Notes: generated by a model not told the origin, from the sequence alone. Shown: positions 1 through 5,720, counted from the stretch's first letter. The stretch: 6,586 nt of DNA from Verrucomicrobiota bacterium (GCA_003219225.1 QHPZ01000157.1:1-6586); one strand, 5' to 3'. Made by a program: numbers and translations.

Positions 1-603
1 CTGTTCGTCAACTATGCTTACAGCGAGAAAATCACCGTCGGTCTGGGTGGCACAGCCGGATACGATTTTGTTGACGAGCCGGATCCGGATCAAACTTTCG
101 AACAGGCAAATCTGAGGCTGAGTTACCAGGCCACAGGCAAGGTCAGCTTCAATGCGACCGGCGGCGTCGAGTTTCGTCAATTTGAGCACAGCTCACGCGG
201 CACATATATTTCGCCGGTTTTCGAAGTCGACGCCACCTATCAACCATTCGCCGCCACCAGCCTTTCTCTCGCAATCAGTCGCCGAACGCTCAACTCCGCC
301 GTGCTGCTCGATCAGGATTTTGCTTCCACTACCGTGTCAGTCGGAGTACGCCAGCGTCTGTTCCAGCGAGCTTACCTCGGCCTCAATATCGGGTACCAAA
401 ACTCCGATTATTTCAGCACGATCAGCGGCTTCAACGCCAATCGAAACGACGATTATTACTTTGTCCAACCCTCGCTGGACGTGATGATCACTAGATTCTG
501 GTCGGTTGGCGGTTATTATTTGCACCGCCAGGATGACAGCTCGGTTGATGCATTCAGTTTCGAGAACAATCAGGTCGGCTTCCGCACCGTGCTCACATTC
601 TAG
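1..603 (+). CDS. Outer-membrane beta-barrel protein, C-terminal part (partial at left edge)
   Basis: The reading frame is open from the first base and stops at 601-603, giving the last 200 residues of a longer protein. The sequence is a run of short alternating polar/hydrophobic segments rich in Tyr, Phe, Gly and Asn (for example LGLNIGYQNSDYF and FWSVGGYYLHR). The segments are separated by Asp/Asn/Ser-rich turns, as in transmembrane beta-strands. It ends in VGFRTVLTF; a terminal Phe after an alternating strand is the usual beta-signal recognised by the BAM machinery. This suits the putative beta-barrel porin families often found in exopolysaccharide loci; the exact family cannot be fixed from this fragment. 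The next gene, for a short polysaccharide export protein, starts inside its 3' end, so the two are probably co-translated. Inferred role: the outer-membrane pore for polymer export. The N-terminus and signal peptide lie outside the window. Confidence 0.8.
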   Translation: MFVNYAYSEKITVGLGGTAGYDFVDEPDPDQTFEQANLRLSYQATGKVSFNATGGVEFRQFEHSSRGTYISPVFEVDATYQPFAATSLSLAISRRTLNSAVLLDQDFASTTVSVGVRQRLFQRAYLGLNIGYQNSDYFSTISGFNANRNDDYYFVQPSLDVMITRFWSVGGYYLHRQDDSSVDAFSFENNQVGFRTVLTF

Positions 604-1294
604 CCGGCGGAACTGCGCTCGCGCCTGGTCGCAACTGCTGCTACTTACCCTGGCGGCGCTTCTTTTTGCCGCTACGTCATCGGCGCAGATTGTTTCCACC
701 AACCAATCACCGCAACCCGAAGCCGCCGCCGCTTCGCCCCCCACCAATGCCGCGCCTTCGCTCTCCAGTGTCGCCATCAACGCCCCGAGCGGCTACGTCC
801 TTCAACCAAACGATCAGGTGGCGGTCGAAGTTTTTGGCGAGGACGATCTGCGGACAAACGGTCGTCTCAACGCCGAGGGTAATCTGAGTTTGCCGCTGCT
901 TGGCTCGGTGCGTCTTTCCGGGCTGTCCCTCAGCCAGGCGACTTTGCGCGTCACTGAACTTTACGGACGCGATTATCTCGTGAGCCCGAAAGTCAACGTG
1001 ATGCTCGTCGGGTATGCGAAACGCCGTTTCACCGTTCTCGGCCAGGTCAATCGGCCGGGGAGTTACGAAATGCCGGAGGGCAGCCCGGGCGGCGTTGATC
1101 TGCTCGAAGCCATTGCCATGGCCGGCGGTTACACACGCATCGCGGCGCCCGAACGGATCAGCATTCGCCGACAGAACACCTCCGGTGGCGACCAGATCAT
1201 CAAAGTCGACGCGAAACGTTTGACCCGGAAAGGCGGCGGCGGCTTCGTCGTTCAGCCGGGAGACACCGTCACTGTGGCTGAAAGTATTTTTTAA
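548..1294 (+). CDS. Short polysaccharide export (OPX/Wza-type) periplasmic protein
   Basis: About 248 residues if started at ATG 548. A hydrophobic stretch at residues 30-46 ending in TSSA|Q looks like a Sec signal peptide with signal peptidase I cleavage after residue 46. No lipobox Cys is present, unlike Wza. Residues ~81-156 match the Poly_export domain (starts SGYVLQPNDQVAVEVFGE). Residues ~158-245 form one SLBB domain (FTVLGQVNRPGSYEMPEG, then LLEAIAMAGGYT). The protein ends at VQPGDTVTVAESIF, immediately after the SLBB fold, so the second SLBB domain and C-terminal amphipathic helix of Wza (about 380 residues) are missing. Such short OPX proteins are known to work with a separate outer-membrane barrel, and the gene just upstream encodes one. 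The start is uncertain: the frame is open upstream (TTG 506, ATG 533), and no start codon exists between the barrel stop and the hydrophobic stretch. The gene must therefore overlap the barrel gene by at least 56 bp. Confidence 0.88.
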   Translation: MHSVSRTIRSASAPCSHSSRRNCARAWSQLLLLTLAALLFAATSSAQIVSTNQSPQPEAAAASPPTNAAPSLSSVAINAPSGYVLQPNDQVAVEVFGEDDLRTNGRLNAEGNLSLPLLGSVRLSGLSLSQATLRVTELYGRDYLVSPKVNVMLVGYAKRRFTVLGQVNRPGSYEMPEGSPGGVDLLEAIAMAGGYTRIAAPERISIRRQNTSGGDQIIKVDAKRLTRKGGGGFVVQPGDTVTVAESIF

Positions 1295-1315
1295 ACGAAA
1301 TTTTTCCGCCCTCCC

Positions 1316-1357
1316 TTTTCGAATTCCCGCGCTCGGTGTAATATCATCCGAGTAGGG
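1316..1357 (+). promoter_or_regulatory. Possible promoter and Shine-Dalgarno before the Wzz/kinase gene
   Basis: The 71-bp gap between the OPX stop and ATG 1366 contains TAATAT at 1339-1344, close to the -10 consensus. A poor TTTTCG candidate -35 lies at 1316-1321 with 17-bp spacing. AGGG at 1354-1357 lies 8 nt before the ATG and is a plausible ribosome binding site that supports this start. The -35 is weak and consensus boxes arise by chance, so the promoter is tentative; the AGGG is the better supported part. Confidence 0.28.
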
Positions 1358-1365
1358 TTCTCCTC

Positions 1366-3432
1366 ATGAACGAGCAACCGTTTCCCAATTCCGCAACGGT
1401 CGGCCAGCCCGATGGCGCGACACCAATTTCCCTGCGACTTGCCGAGCAGCTGCTCGAAACCAAACGCGGATTCGATTTTCGCCAATTCTGGCACTCGCTC
1501 ATCGAGCGTATCTGGATCGTGGTCCTTTGCGTCGTCGCCGCGCTTTTCCTGGCGATAGGCTATCTTGCGCGGACACCAAAACTTTACCAGGGCCACATCG
1601 TTCTCGAAGTCGAATTTCAGGAACCAACTGTCATTGCCGGTGAGGAAGCGACCGCGCGCATGCGCTCGATGTTTCTCGCGAGCCAGGAAGCGCTGCGAAC
1701 GATCGAGCAGAACCTGACCAATCGTTCGCTGCTCGCCCGCGTCGTGCGCGCAGAAGGTTTGGCGGATGACGGCGGTCGCGCGCTTCTCGGCGAAACCGTC
1801 ACGAAACCGAATACGACGAAGCCTTCGCCGAAATCGAGCGCGTCCCCCGGCGAAAACAACATCGACAATGTCGCCGGCGCGCCCGCTTTCACGCCATTGG
1901 AGGAAGCGCTCGGTGGCGCGCTCAGCGGAATGGTCAAGCCGCTCATTCGACGCGGGACGCGGCTGATCGATCTTTATGTTGTTAACCGAGATCCGGCAAT
2001 GGCGCAGCGCCTGGCCGAAGCGATCGGCCGCGAATACATTCGCAGCTCGATTGAACGCCGCGCCTCATTTAGTCAGGATACGCTGCGCTACCTCTTAGAA
2101 GAAGAGGAGCGCCTCAAAGCAAATCTCCAGCGCAGTGAGGCGGCAGTCGCCGATTATAAAGCCAAAACACCCGATGCTCTGCAACTCGGCGGCGGCGCAG
2201 CCGCGACTGGTAGCCAGGCCGGCGCCGGCAGTTCGGGCGGACGCGGCGGTCTCGTTGAAGACAAGCTGCAAGAGTTGAACAGCAAACTCACGGCCGCGAA
2301 ATCCGAGCGCCTGCGATTGGAAGGCGAGCTCAAGCAGATTGAAGCCGTAGGCGACAACGTCGATGCGCTGCTCGCCGTGCTGAGCATCGCCAATGCGCAA
2401 ACCGTGATTGATCGGCGTCGCGATCTCGCTCAGCTCGAAGCGGCAGTGGCGACACTGGCCCAGCGTTACAAAGACAAACATCCAAAAATGATGGCGGCGC
2501 GCGCCGCTTTGACTGAAGCCCGTAATGGGTTACGCCGCGCGGTTTTTGGCCAGCCCGCAGTCCTGCGGAACACGCTCGCCCAAGCCAACGCCACCGAGCA
2601 AAACCTCGAGACCGCCGTGCGCGAACAGGAAAAAGCTGCCCTCGCGCTGAACAAGGCAGCCATCGGTTATCAGGAACTGGCGCGCCAGGCCGAGACCGAT
2701 CGCGCGCTCTACGAAAGCGTGCTGCGCCAGATCAAGGAAACCAATCTGGCGAAAGACGTGAAGACCAATGCCGTCAGCGTGATTGAGCACTCGCCTCTGC
2801 CTCGTGTTCCGGTGAGCCCCAGTAAAACCAAAGCGCTCGCACTTGGTCTGCTCGGCGGACTGGCCGCCGGATTAATGTTTGTGTTCGGCGCCGACGCCAT
2901 TGACCGCTCGATCAAAACTGTCGATCAAGCCGAATCCGCACTTGGCCTGCCGGTCTTCGCCGCCATTCCCGAAGCGAAAGAAGACGGACACGCGCCGCGC
3001 TCGAAAAGGAAACGCGGCAATCTCACCCGCTACCGGCTCGTCGCCGAAACGCCGGAAGGTCCGGCCGCGGAAGCTTTCCGCAATTTGCGCGCCGCGCTTT
3101 CGCTGCTCGGTCCGGAAGCTGAGCGCAAGGTCGCCCTCTTCACCAGCGCCGTGCCCGATGAAGGAAAAAGTTTCACCAGCGCCAATTACGCACTCGCGCT
3201 CGCGCAACAAGGCCACCGCGTTCTCTTGATTGATGGCGACCTGCGCCGCCCAAGCATGCATAAAATTTTCCGGCTCGACGGCGCGACCGACAATTCGAGC
3301 ACATCAGCGGGCATTGTCGATTGTCTCGTCGGCGACACGAAGCTGCCTCAGGCGGTGCGCGACTGGTCGCCGGCGGCCGCCTTTACGTTCTCGCCGGAGG
3401 TCGCCGCGCACCGAACCCGGCCGAGATTCTGA
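1366..3432 (+). CDS. Wzz/BY-kinase polysaccharide co-polymerase, N-terminal part of a frameshifted gene
   Basis: A Wzc-like inner-membrane protein that sets chain length and regulates polymerisation by tyrosine autophosphorylation. Residues 1-47 are cytoplasmic and TM1 is about 48-68. A Wzz periplasmic domain follows, with long charged coiled-coil stretches (about 240-265, 298-330, 350-470) and a Gly/Ala/Ser-rich insert at about 274-297. The proline motif PLPRVPVSP at 477-485 precedes TM2 at about 490-507, as in Wzz proteins. The kinase part shows the EX2RX2R oligomerisation motif (E569, R572, R575), Walker A SAVPDEGKS with K601, and Walker A' VLLIDGDLRRP at 619-629. After about P669 the frame stops matching: the last 19 residues (AAAFTF... 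to RTRPRF) are out of frame and end at a premature stop. The correct continuation is in frame 3 from about 3372. Joined, the protein would be about 812 residues, a normal family length. As it stands this 688-residue product lacks Walker B and the tyrosine cluster, so kinase activity should be lost. Confidence 0.9.
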   Translation: MNEQPFPNSATVGQPDGATPISLRLAEQLLETKRGFDFRQFWHSLIERIWIVVLCVVAALFLAIGYLARTPKLYQGHIVLEVEFQEPTVIAGEEATARMRSMFLASQEALRTIEQNLTNRSLLARVVRAEGLADDGGRALLGETVTKPNTTKPSPKSSASPGENNIDNVAGAPAFTPLEEALGGALSGMVKPLIRRGTRLIDLYVVNRDPAMAQRLAEAIGREYIRSSIERRASFSQDTLRYLLEEEERLKANLQRSEAAVADYKAKTPDALQLGGGAAATGSQAGAGSSGGRGGLVEDKLQELNSKLTAAKSERLRLEGELKQIEAVGDNVDALLAVLSIANAQTVIDRRRDLAQLEAAVATLAQRYKDKHPKMMAARAALTEARNGLRRAVFGQPAVLRNTLAQANATEQNLETAVREQEKAALALNKAAIGYQELARQAETDRALYESVLRQIKETNLAKDVKTNAVSVIEHSPLPRVPVSPSKTKALALGLLGGLAAGLMFVFGADAIDRSIKTVDQAESALGLPVFAAIPEAKEDGHAPRSKRKRGNLTRYRLVAETPEGPAAEAFRNLRAALSLLGPEAERKVALFTSAVPDEGKSFTSANYALALAQQGHRVLLIDGDLRRPSMHKIFRLDGATDNSSTSAGIVDCLVGDTKLPQAVRDWSPAAAFTFSPEVAAHRTRPRF

Positions 3433-3803
3433 GCGGTCCTTCGTTTGGCCAGCTTATCGCTGAGGCGATGCGTCATTTCAATCGCATCGTCATCGATAGC
3501 GCGCCCGTTCTAGCGGTGAGTGACACTCTGCTCATGACTCCGCATGTCCAAACAGTTTGCGTGGTGCTCCGCGCGCGCAAAACTCCGCGACCCGCCGTGC
3601 GTCGCGCCATCGCCTTGCTTATCAACTCCGGGATTCGTCCCGCTGGTTTGGTCCTCAACCGTCTGCCTCGGAGCCGTGGCGTCGGTTATTATTACTACTA
3701 TGCTTCGCCCGGTTACGGCGCCGGTGAAGGATCCTACTCCGCCGTTTACGCCGAGGAAAACGGCGCCCGTCCGAAAAAAACAAGCGAGCCGCGGACGATC
3801 TAA
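3372..3803 (+). pseudogene. C-terminal fragment of the BY-kinase (Walker B and tyrosine cluster), in the -1 frame
   Basis: Frame 3 resumes the kinase with GGRLYVLAGGRRAPNPAEIL, the segment expected between Walker A' and Walker B in BY-kinases. Walker B follows as RIVIDSAPVLAVSD, with the Asp codon at 3495-3497. The C-terminus carries the autophosphorylation cluster: five consecutive Tyr codons at 3687-3701 and three more Tyr before the stop at 3801-3803. One missing base, most simply a G in CCGG at 3371-3374, would restore S-P-G-G-R-L-Y-V-L and join this to the upstream 1366-3432 frame. The frame is open back to a TTG at 3321, and its first ATG is at 3468. No own ribosome binding site is evident, so independent translation is doubtful. 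It is either a true loss-of-function mutation or a sequencing/assembly indel in a GC-rich run. Confidence 0.85.
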
Positions 3804-3806
3804 TCG

Positions 3807-3875
3807 GGTTATCGGTTATCAGTTATCGGTCAGCTGACTCCGACTTCTGACTTCTGTCTTCTGATTTCTCACTTC
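3807..3875. repeat. Heptamer repeat array A (kinase/ligase convergent junction)
   Basis: Units with a 7-bp period fill the junction between the two convergent genes. GGTTATC occurs at 3807 and 3814, AGTTATC at 3821 and GGTCAGC at 3828. After an 8-nt step come ACTTCTG at 3843 and 3850, TCTTCTG at 3857, ATTTCTC at 3864 and a partial ACTTC at 3871. On the minus strand the second half reads as GTCAGAA-type units, the same core as the arrays at 5212-5253 and 5644-5671. The array runs into the minus-strand gene and encodes its last ~17 residues. No intrinsic terminator (GC stem plus T run) is visible here. Confidence 0.75.
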
Positions 3876-5223
3876 GCCAACGCGCGCTGCCCCAGCACAT
3901 CCCAAGATAGGTCGCTACGTAAAGCTGGATCGAGGCGATCTGCAGCGGGAAATCGGCCAACGCGTGCAGTGCCACGCCGGCAAGCGCGATCGCGACCAGC
4001 GAAAGAAGCAGACGCCGCCGAGGCAACCAGTCTCGCGCGTCGCCCGAGTTGAGCCGTCGCACCGCGACGATCAGCCCACCAAAAAACAGCGCCGCCCACA
4101 AAGCGCTACCGATCCAGCCCCATTCCATCATCGTCTGCAAGTAATCGTCGTGCAGAAACCGCCACTCTCCCGGAGCGGGCGCGGCCGATGTGGAATTGAA
4201 GGAAGGGAACACCGAACGAAATGTTCCGGGCCCGAAGCCGAAAAGGCCAACTCGCGGGAGCGATCTCAACGCCACCGTTGCGGAAAGCCAGCGCGCATCG
4301 GTCGAAAAATTCTCGGAAAATTGGCCCCAACGTTCAATCGGCTGCTCGAGGTGACTGACGTGAGCGACCGCAAAAAGCGCGAGCAAAATGGCCGCGGCGC
4401 CGGCGAGTGCGATGTTCTTTTCTGCACGGGAAAATCGCTTCAGCAGCCGCGGACCAACCCGGACCGACACAGCAATGAGCAATAAAATCGCGATTGCCTG
4501 CGCGGTGCGCGCCGTGTTGGCGAACACAGCGACCAACGTCAGAACAAAAATGGTCAACCACAGAGCGCGCAGTCCGGCATTGGAACCGGTGACGAAGGAG
4601 CGCACGGCCAGACCACTCGTGAGCGGTAACACCAAATTGAGGTAAGCGCCGGCGTTACCATGGTAGTAATAGCTCGCGAAAAAAGTCATCGTGCCTCCCG
4701 GCGGCGCCGGGTGCCAGAAGATCATGCCCGCACCGCTCGCTTTTTGCAGCAAGCCGAGAAGCGCAACTGAACCCCCGACGATTGCGATCGCGCCCCAAAG
4801 TCGCACTAGCCAGCGCTTGTCCTGTGAAAGATCGACAATGAACAGCGTTACGCCGAGCAGGAGCGCGCACCGAATCATCGAGGCGACGCTCAGCGCATAA
4901 TCCACCGAGCCTGGCAGGTGCGGCACTGGTTGGCGCAACCGCGAGAATGTGCCAAACACCGAGTCGAAAATGGCGGCCGCATTGAGCACCATCCAGCCGT
5001 CGATGACAAGCAGCGCCGCAACCACAATGACAAGCAGACGCGGTAATTCCGGCCGTCGCCGACTCACCGCAAGATCGACAATCCACAGCACCAGCACCGC
5101 CGCGAGCAGACAGTTGATCGTGTCGATGCTTTCAACCGTTGTGCCTCCATAAGCCCACGGCGCATAAGCCAGCGCGGTGAAAAAAATCCAAACAGCGGCA
5201 GGGCGAAATAAACCAGAGGTCAC
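3823..5223 (-). CDS. O-antigen ligase / Wzy polymerase-like membrane protein
   Basis: A 466-residue, strongly hydrophobic protein with about 10-12 membrane helices, matching the Wzy_C/O-antigen ligase superfamily. These inner-membrane proteins polymerise or ligate lipid-linked glycan in the periplasm. Visible motifs are FFASYYYHGNAGAYLNLVLP at 181-200, NTARTAQ around 236-242, and a large loop (about 288-360) with GFGPGTF at 329-335. Then come HDDYLQTMMEWGWIG at 358-372 and LHALADFPLQIAS at 419-431, both typical of the family. Polymerase and ligase cannot be separated by sequence alone; the absence of lipid A genes and the Wzz/kinase next door favour polymerase. The only start available is GTG at 5223, without a visible Shine-Dalgarno, and it lies inside a 7-bp repeat array. 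The C-terminal tail (RSEKSEDRSQKSESADR) is encoded by another copy of that repeat and is probably not part of the ancestral protein. It is the last gene of the minus-strand set and ends 19 bp from the kinase stop. Confidence 0.85.
   Translation of the reverse strand: MTSGLFRPAAVWIFFTALAYAPWAYGGTTVESIDTINCLLAAVLVLWIVDLAVSRRRPELPRLLVIVVAALLVIDGWMVLNAAAIFDSVFGTFSRLRQPVPHLPGSVDYALSVASMIRCALLLGVTLFIVDLSQDKRWLVRLWGAIAIVGGSVALLGLLQKASGAGMIFWHPAPPGGTMTFFASYYYHGNAGAYLNLVLPLTSGLAVRSFVTGSNAGLRALWLTIFVLTLVAVFANTARTAQAIAILLLIAVSVRVGPRLLKRFSRAEKNIALAGAAAILLALFAVAHVSHLEQPIERWGQFSENFSTDARWLSATVALRSLPRVGLFGFGPGTFRSVFPSFNSTSAAPAPGEWRFLHDDYLQTMMEWGWIGSALWAALFFGGLIVAVRRLNSGDARDWLPRRRLLLSLVAIALAGVALHALADFPLQIASIQLYVATYLGMCWGSARWRSEKSEDRSQKSESADR
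3829..3838. repeat. 10-bp palindrome where the repeat array changes strand
   Basis: GTCAGCTGAC is a perfect palindrome. It sits between the plus-oriented half of array A (GTTATCG-type units) and the half in which the GTCAGAA core lies on the minus strand. It may simply be two head-to-head GTCAG cores. It is too short to call a regulatory site. Confidence 0.45.
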
Positions 5224-5253
5224 ATGTCAGAAGTCAGAGGTCACAAGCCAGCA
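5212..5253. repeat. Heptamer repeat array B (four-helix-bundle/ligase junction)
   Basis: Six consecutive 7-bp units on the plus strand: ACCAGAG (5212), GTCACAT (5219), GTCAGAA (5226), GTCAGAG (5233), GTCACAA (5240), GCCAGCA (5247). The array fills the 32-bp gap between the four-helix-bundle stop and the ligase GTG start, and covers that start codon (5221-5223). The GTCAGAA core is on the plus strand here, opposite to arrays on either side. Confidence 0.78.
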
Positions 5254-5255
5254 GC

Positions 5256-5642
5256 TTACTGGCTCTCGTCTACCAGCAGGAATGTACCGCATTTGGTGAT
5301 CATGCCGTTGAGCATCCGGCCAATTTCTGCGCACTTCCGCGCTAAACTTTCGTGCTCTTTGGCCGAGATGTAGCCACAGTCTTTTGCAAAATCCAAGGCG
5401 GACTCGGTTTCGCCGTTTTCTCCGTCACAATCGGTAAGCTTGCTCACAAAATGTGCCTCATATCGTCGTTTCGCCCAGGCTTCTCGCAGATTCAAACAAA
5501 TCGATCGCGACGAACGCCGAATTTGAGTTGTTAGGGCATACTTTTCTTGCGATGGAAATGTCTTCGTTAGTTCAAATATCTCCATCGCTAACACATAACC
5601 AAGCTTGTAAACACGCAGGTCCTTCGCTGAATCGATGCGCAT
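5256..5642 (-). CDS. Four-helix-bundle protein (23S rRNA intervening-sequence protein family)
   Basis: A 128-residue protein started at ATG 5642, where family homology begins (MRIDSAKDLRVYKLGYVLA, then MEIFELTKTFPSQEKYALTT). An upstream TTG at 5711 would add 23 residues translated from the neighbour's 3' end and repeat DNA, so I reject it. The helix 2-3 region reads QIRRSSRSICLNLREAW followed by KRRYEAHFVSKL, and the end ALDFAKDCGYIS then IGRMLNGMI. The layout of Q-I-R-R, S-I-x-x-N and a late gkML.gLi helix is that of the S23/IVP four-helix-bundle family. The usual NIAEG is replaced by NLREAW, a variant subtype. The founding members are encoded in intervening sequences of 23S rRNA, and related folds serve as Avd accessory proteins of diversity-generating retroelements; the function of stand-alone copies is unknown. 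No ribosome binding site is obvious. It interrupts an otherwise normal polysaccharide gene order and is bracketed by repeats. Confidence 0.88.
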   Translation of the reverse strand: MRIDSAKDLRVYKLGYVLAMEIFELTKTFPSQEKYALTTQIRRSSRSICLNLREAWAKRRYEAHFVSKLTDCDGENGETESALDFAKDCGYISAKEHESLARKCAEIGRMLNGMITKCGTFLLVDESQ

Positions 5643-5643
5643 A

Positions 5644-5671
5644 TCTGACTTGTGATCTCTGACTTGTGACC
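5644..5671. repeat. Heptamer repeat array C (sugar transferase/four-helix-bundle junction)
   Basis: Two tandem 14-bp units, TCTGACTTGTGATC at 5644-5657 and TCTGACTTGTGACC at 5658-5671, identical at 13 of 14 positions. On the minus strand they resolve into 7-bp units GGTCACA, AGTCAGA, GATCACA, AGTCAGA. The array ends 1 bp before the ATG of the four-helix-bundle gene and so forms its untranslated leader. Confidence 0.75.
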
Positions 5672-5675
5672 TTTC

Positions 5676-5720
5676 CGATGCTGTTTGGAAAAGGTCAGCG
5701 ACCTTTTCCAAACAGCATCG
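5676..5720. repeat. Perfect 21-bp inverted repeat with 3-nt loop at the 3' end of the sugar transferase gene
   Basis: The left arm 5676-5696 (CGATGCTGTTT, then GGAAAAGGTC) is the exact reverse complement of the right arm 5700-5720; the loop is AGC at 5697-5699. The pairing breaks at 5675/5721. Read on the minus strand, the first arm encodes the last residues of the sugar transferase (MLFGKG), the stop TGA lies at 5695-5697 on the loop edge, and the second arm lies just after the stop. No T run follows the stem on either strand, so it is not a standard intrinsic terminator. It would still form a very stable hairpin in mRNA at the junction to the downstream genes. Confidence 0.9.

Larger units (their letters stand above)
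5238..5672. repeat. 435-bp segment bounded by 14-bp inverted repeats, containing the four-helix-bundle gene
   Basis: AGGTCACAAGCCAG at 5238-5251 and the reverse complement of AGGTCACAAGTCAG at 5659-5672 match at 13 of 14 positions and point inward. Together they enclose the whole small gene (5256-5642) with little to spare. I see no target-site duplication directly outside them. The repeats are built from the heptamer units of arrays B and C, so they could be a by-product of those arrays and not true element ends. Confidence 0.4.

Noticed and set aside
677..690. Lipoprotein signal on the OPX protein
   Set aside because: The signal ends TSSAQ with no Cys near the cleavage site, so a signal peptidase I site is more likely.
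337..780. 147-residue minus-strand open frame across the barrel/OPX junction
   Set aside because: It is antisense to two well-supported genes, has no recognisable domain, and is explained by their codon use.
3365..3432. Programmed -1 ribosomal frameshift in the kinase gene
   Set aside because: I see no X-XXY-YYZ slippery heptamer with A or T runs near the switch point, and BY-kinases are not known to use one. A one-base deletion or sequence error is simpler.
3964..4485. 173-residue plus-strand open frame inside the ligase-like gene
   Set aside because: It is antisense to clear membrane-protein coding sequence. Its Arg/Pro/Lys-rich translation is the usual shadow of a hydrophobic gene.
5212..5253. 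CRISPR array
   Set aside because: The units are contiguous degenerate 7-mers with no spacers.
5643..5711. Upstream TTG start for the four-helix-bundle gene at 5711
   Set aside because: The extra 23 residues would be translated from the palindrome and heptamer array. Family similarity begins at ATG 5642.
5676..5720. Standard Rho-independent terminator
   Set aside because: The stem is perfect but no T run follows on either strand, and the stop codon is inside it.
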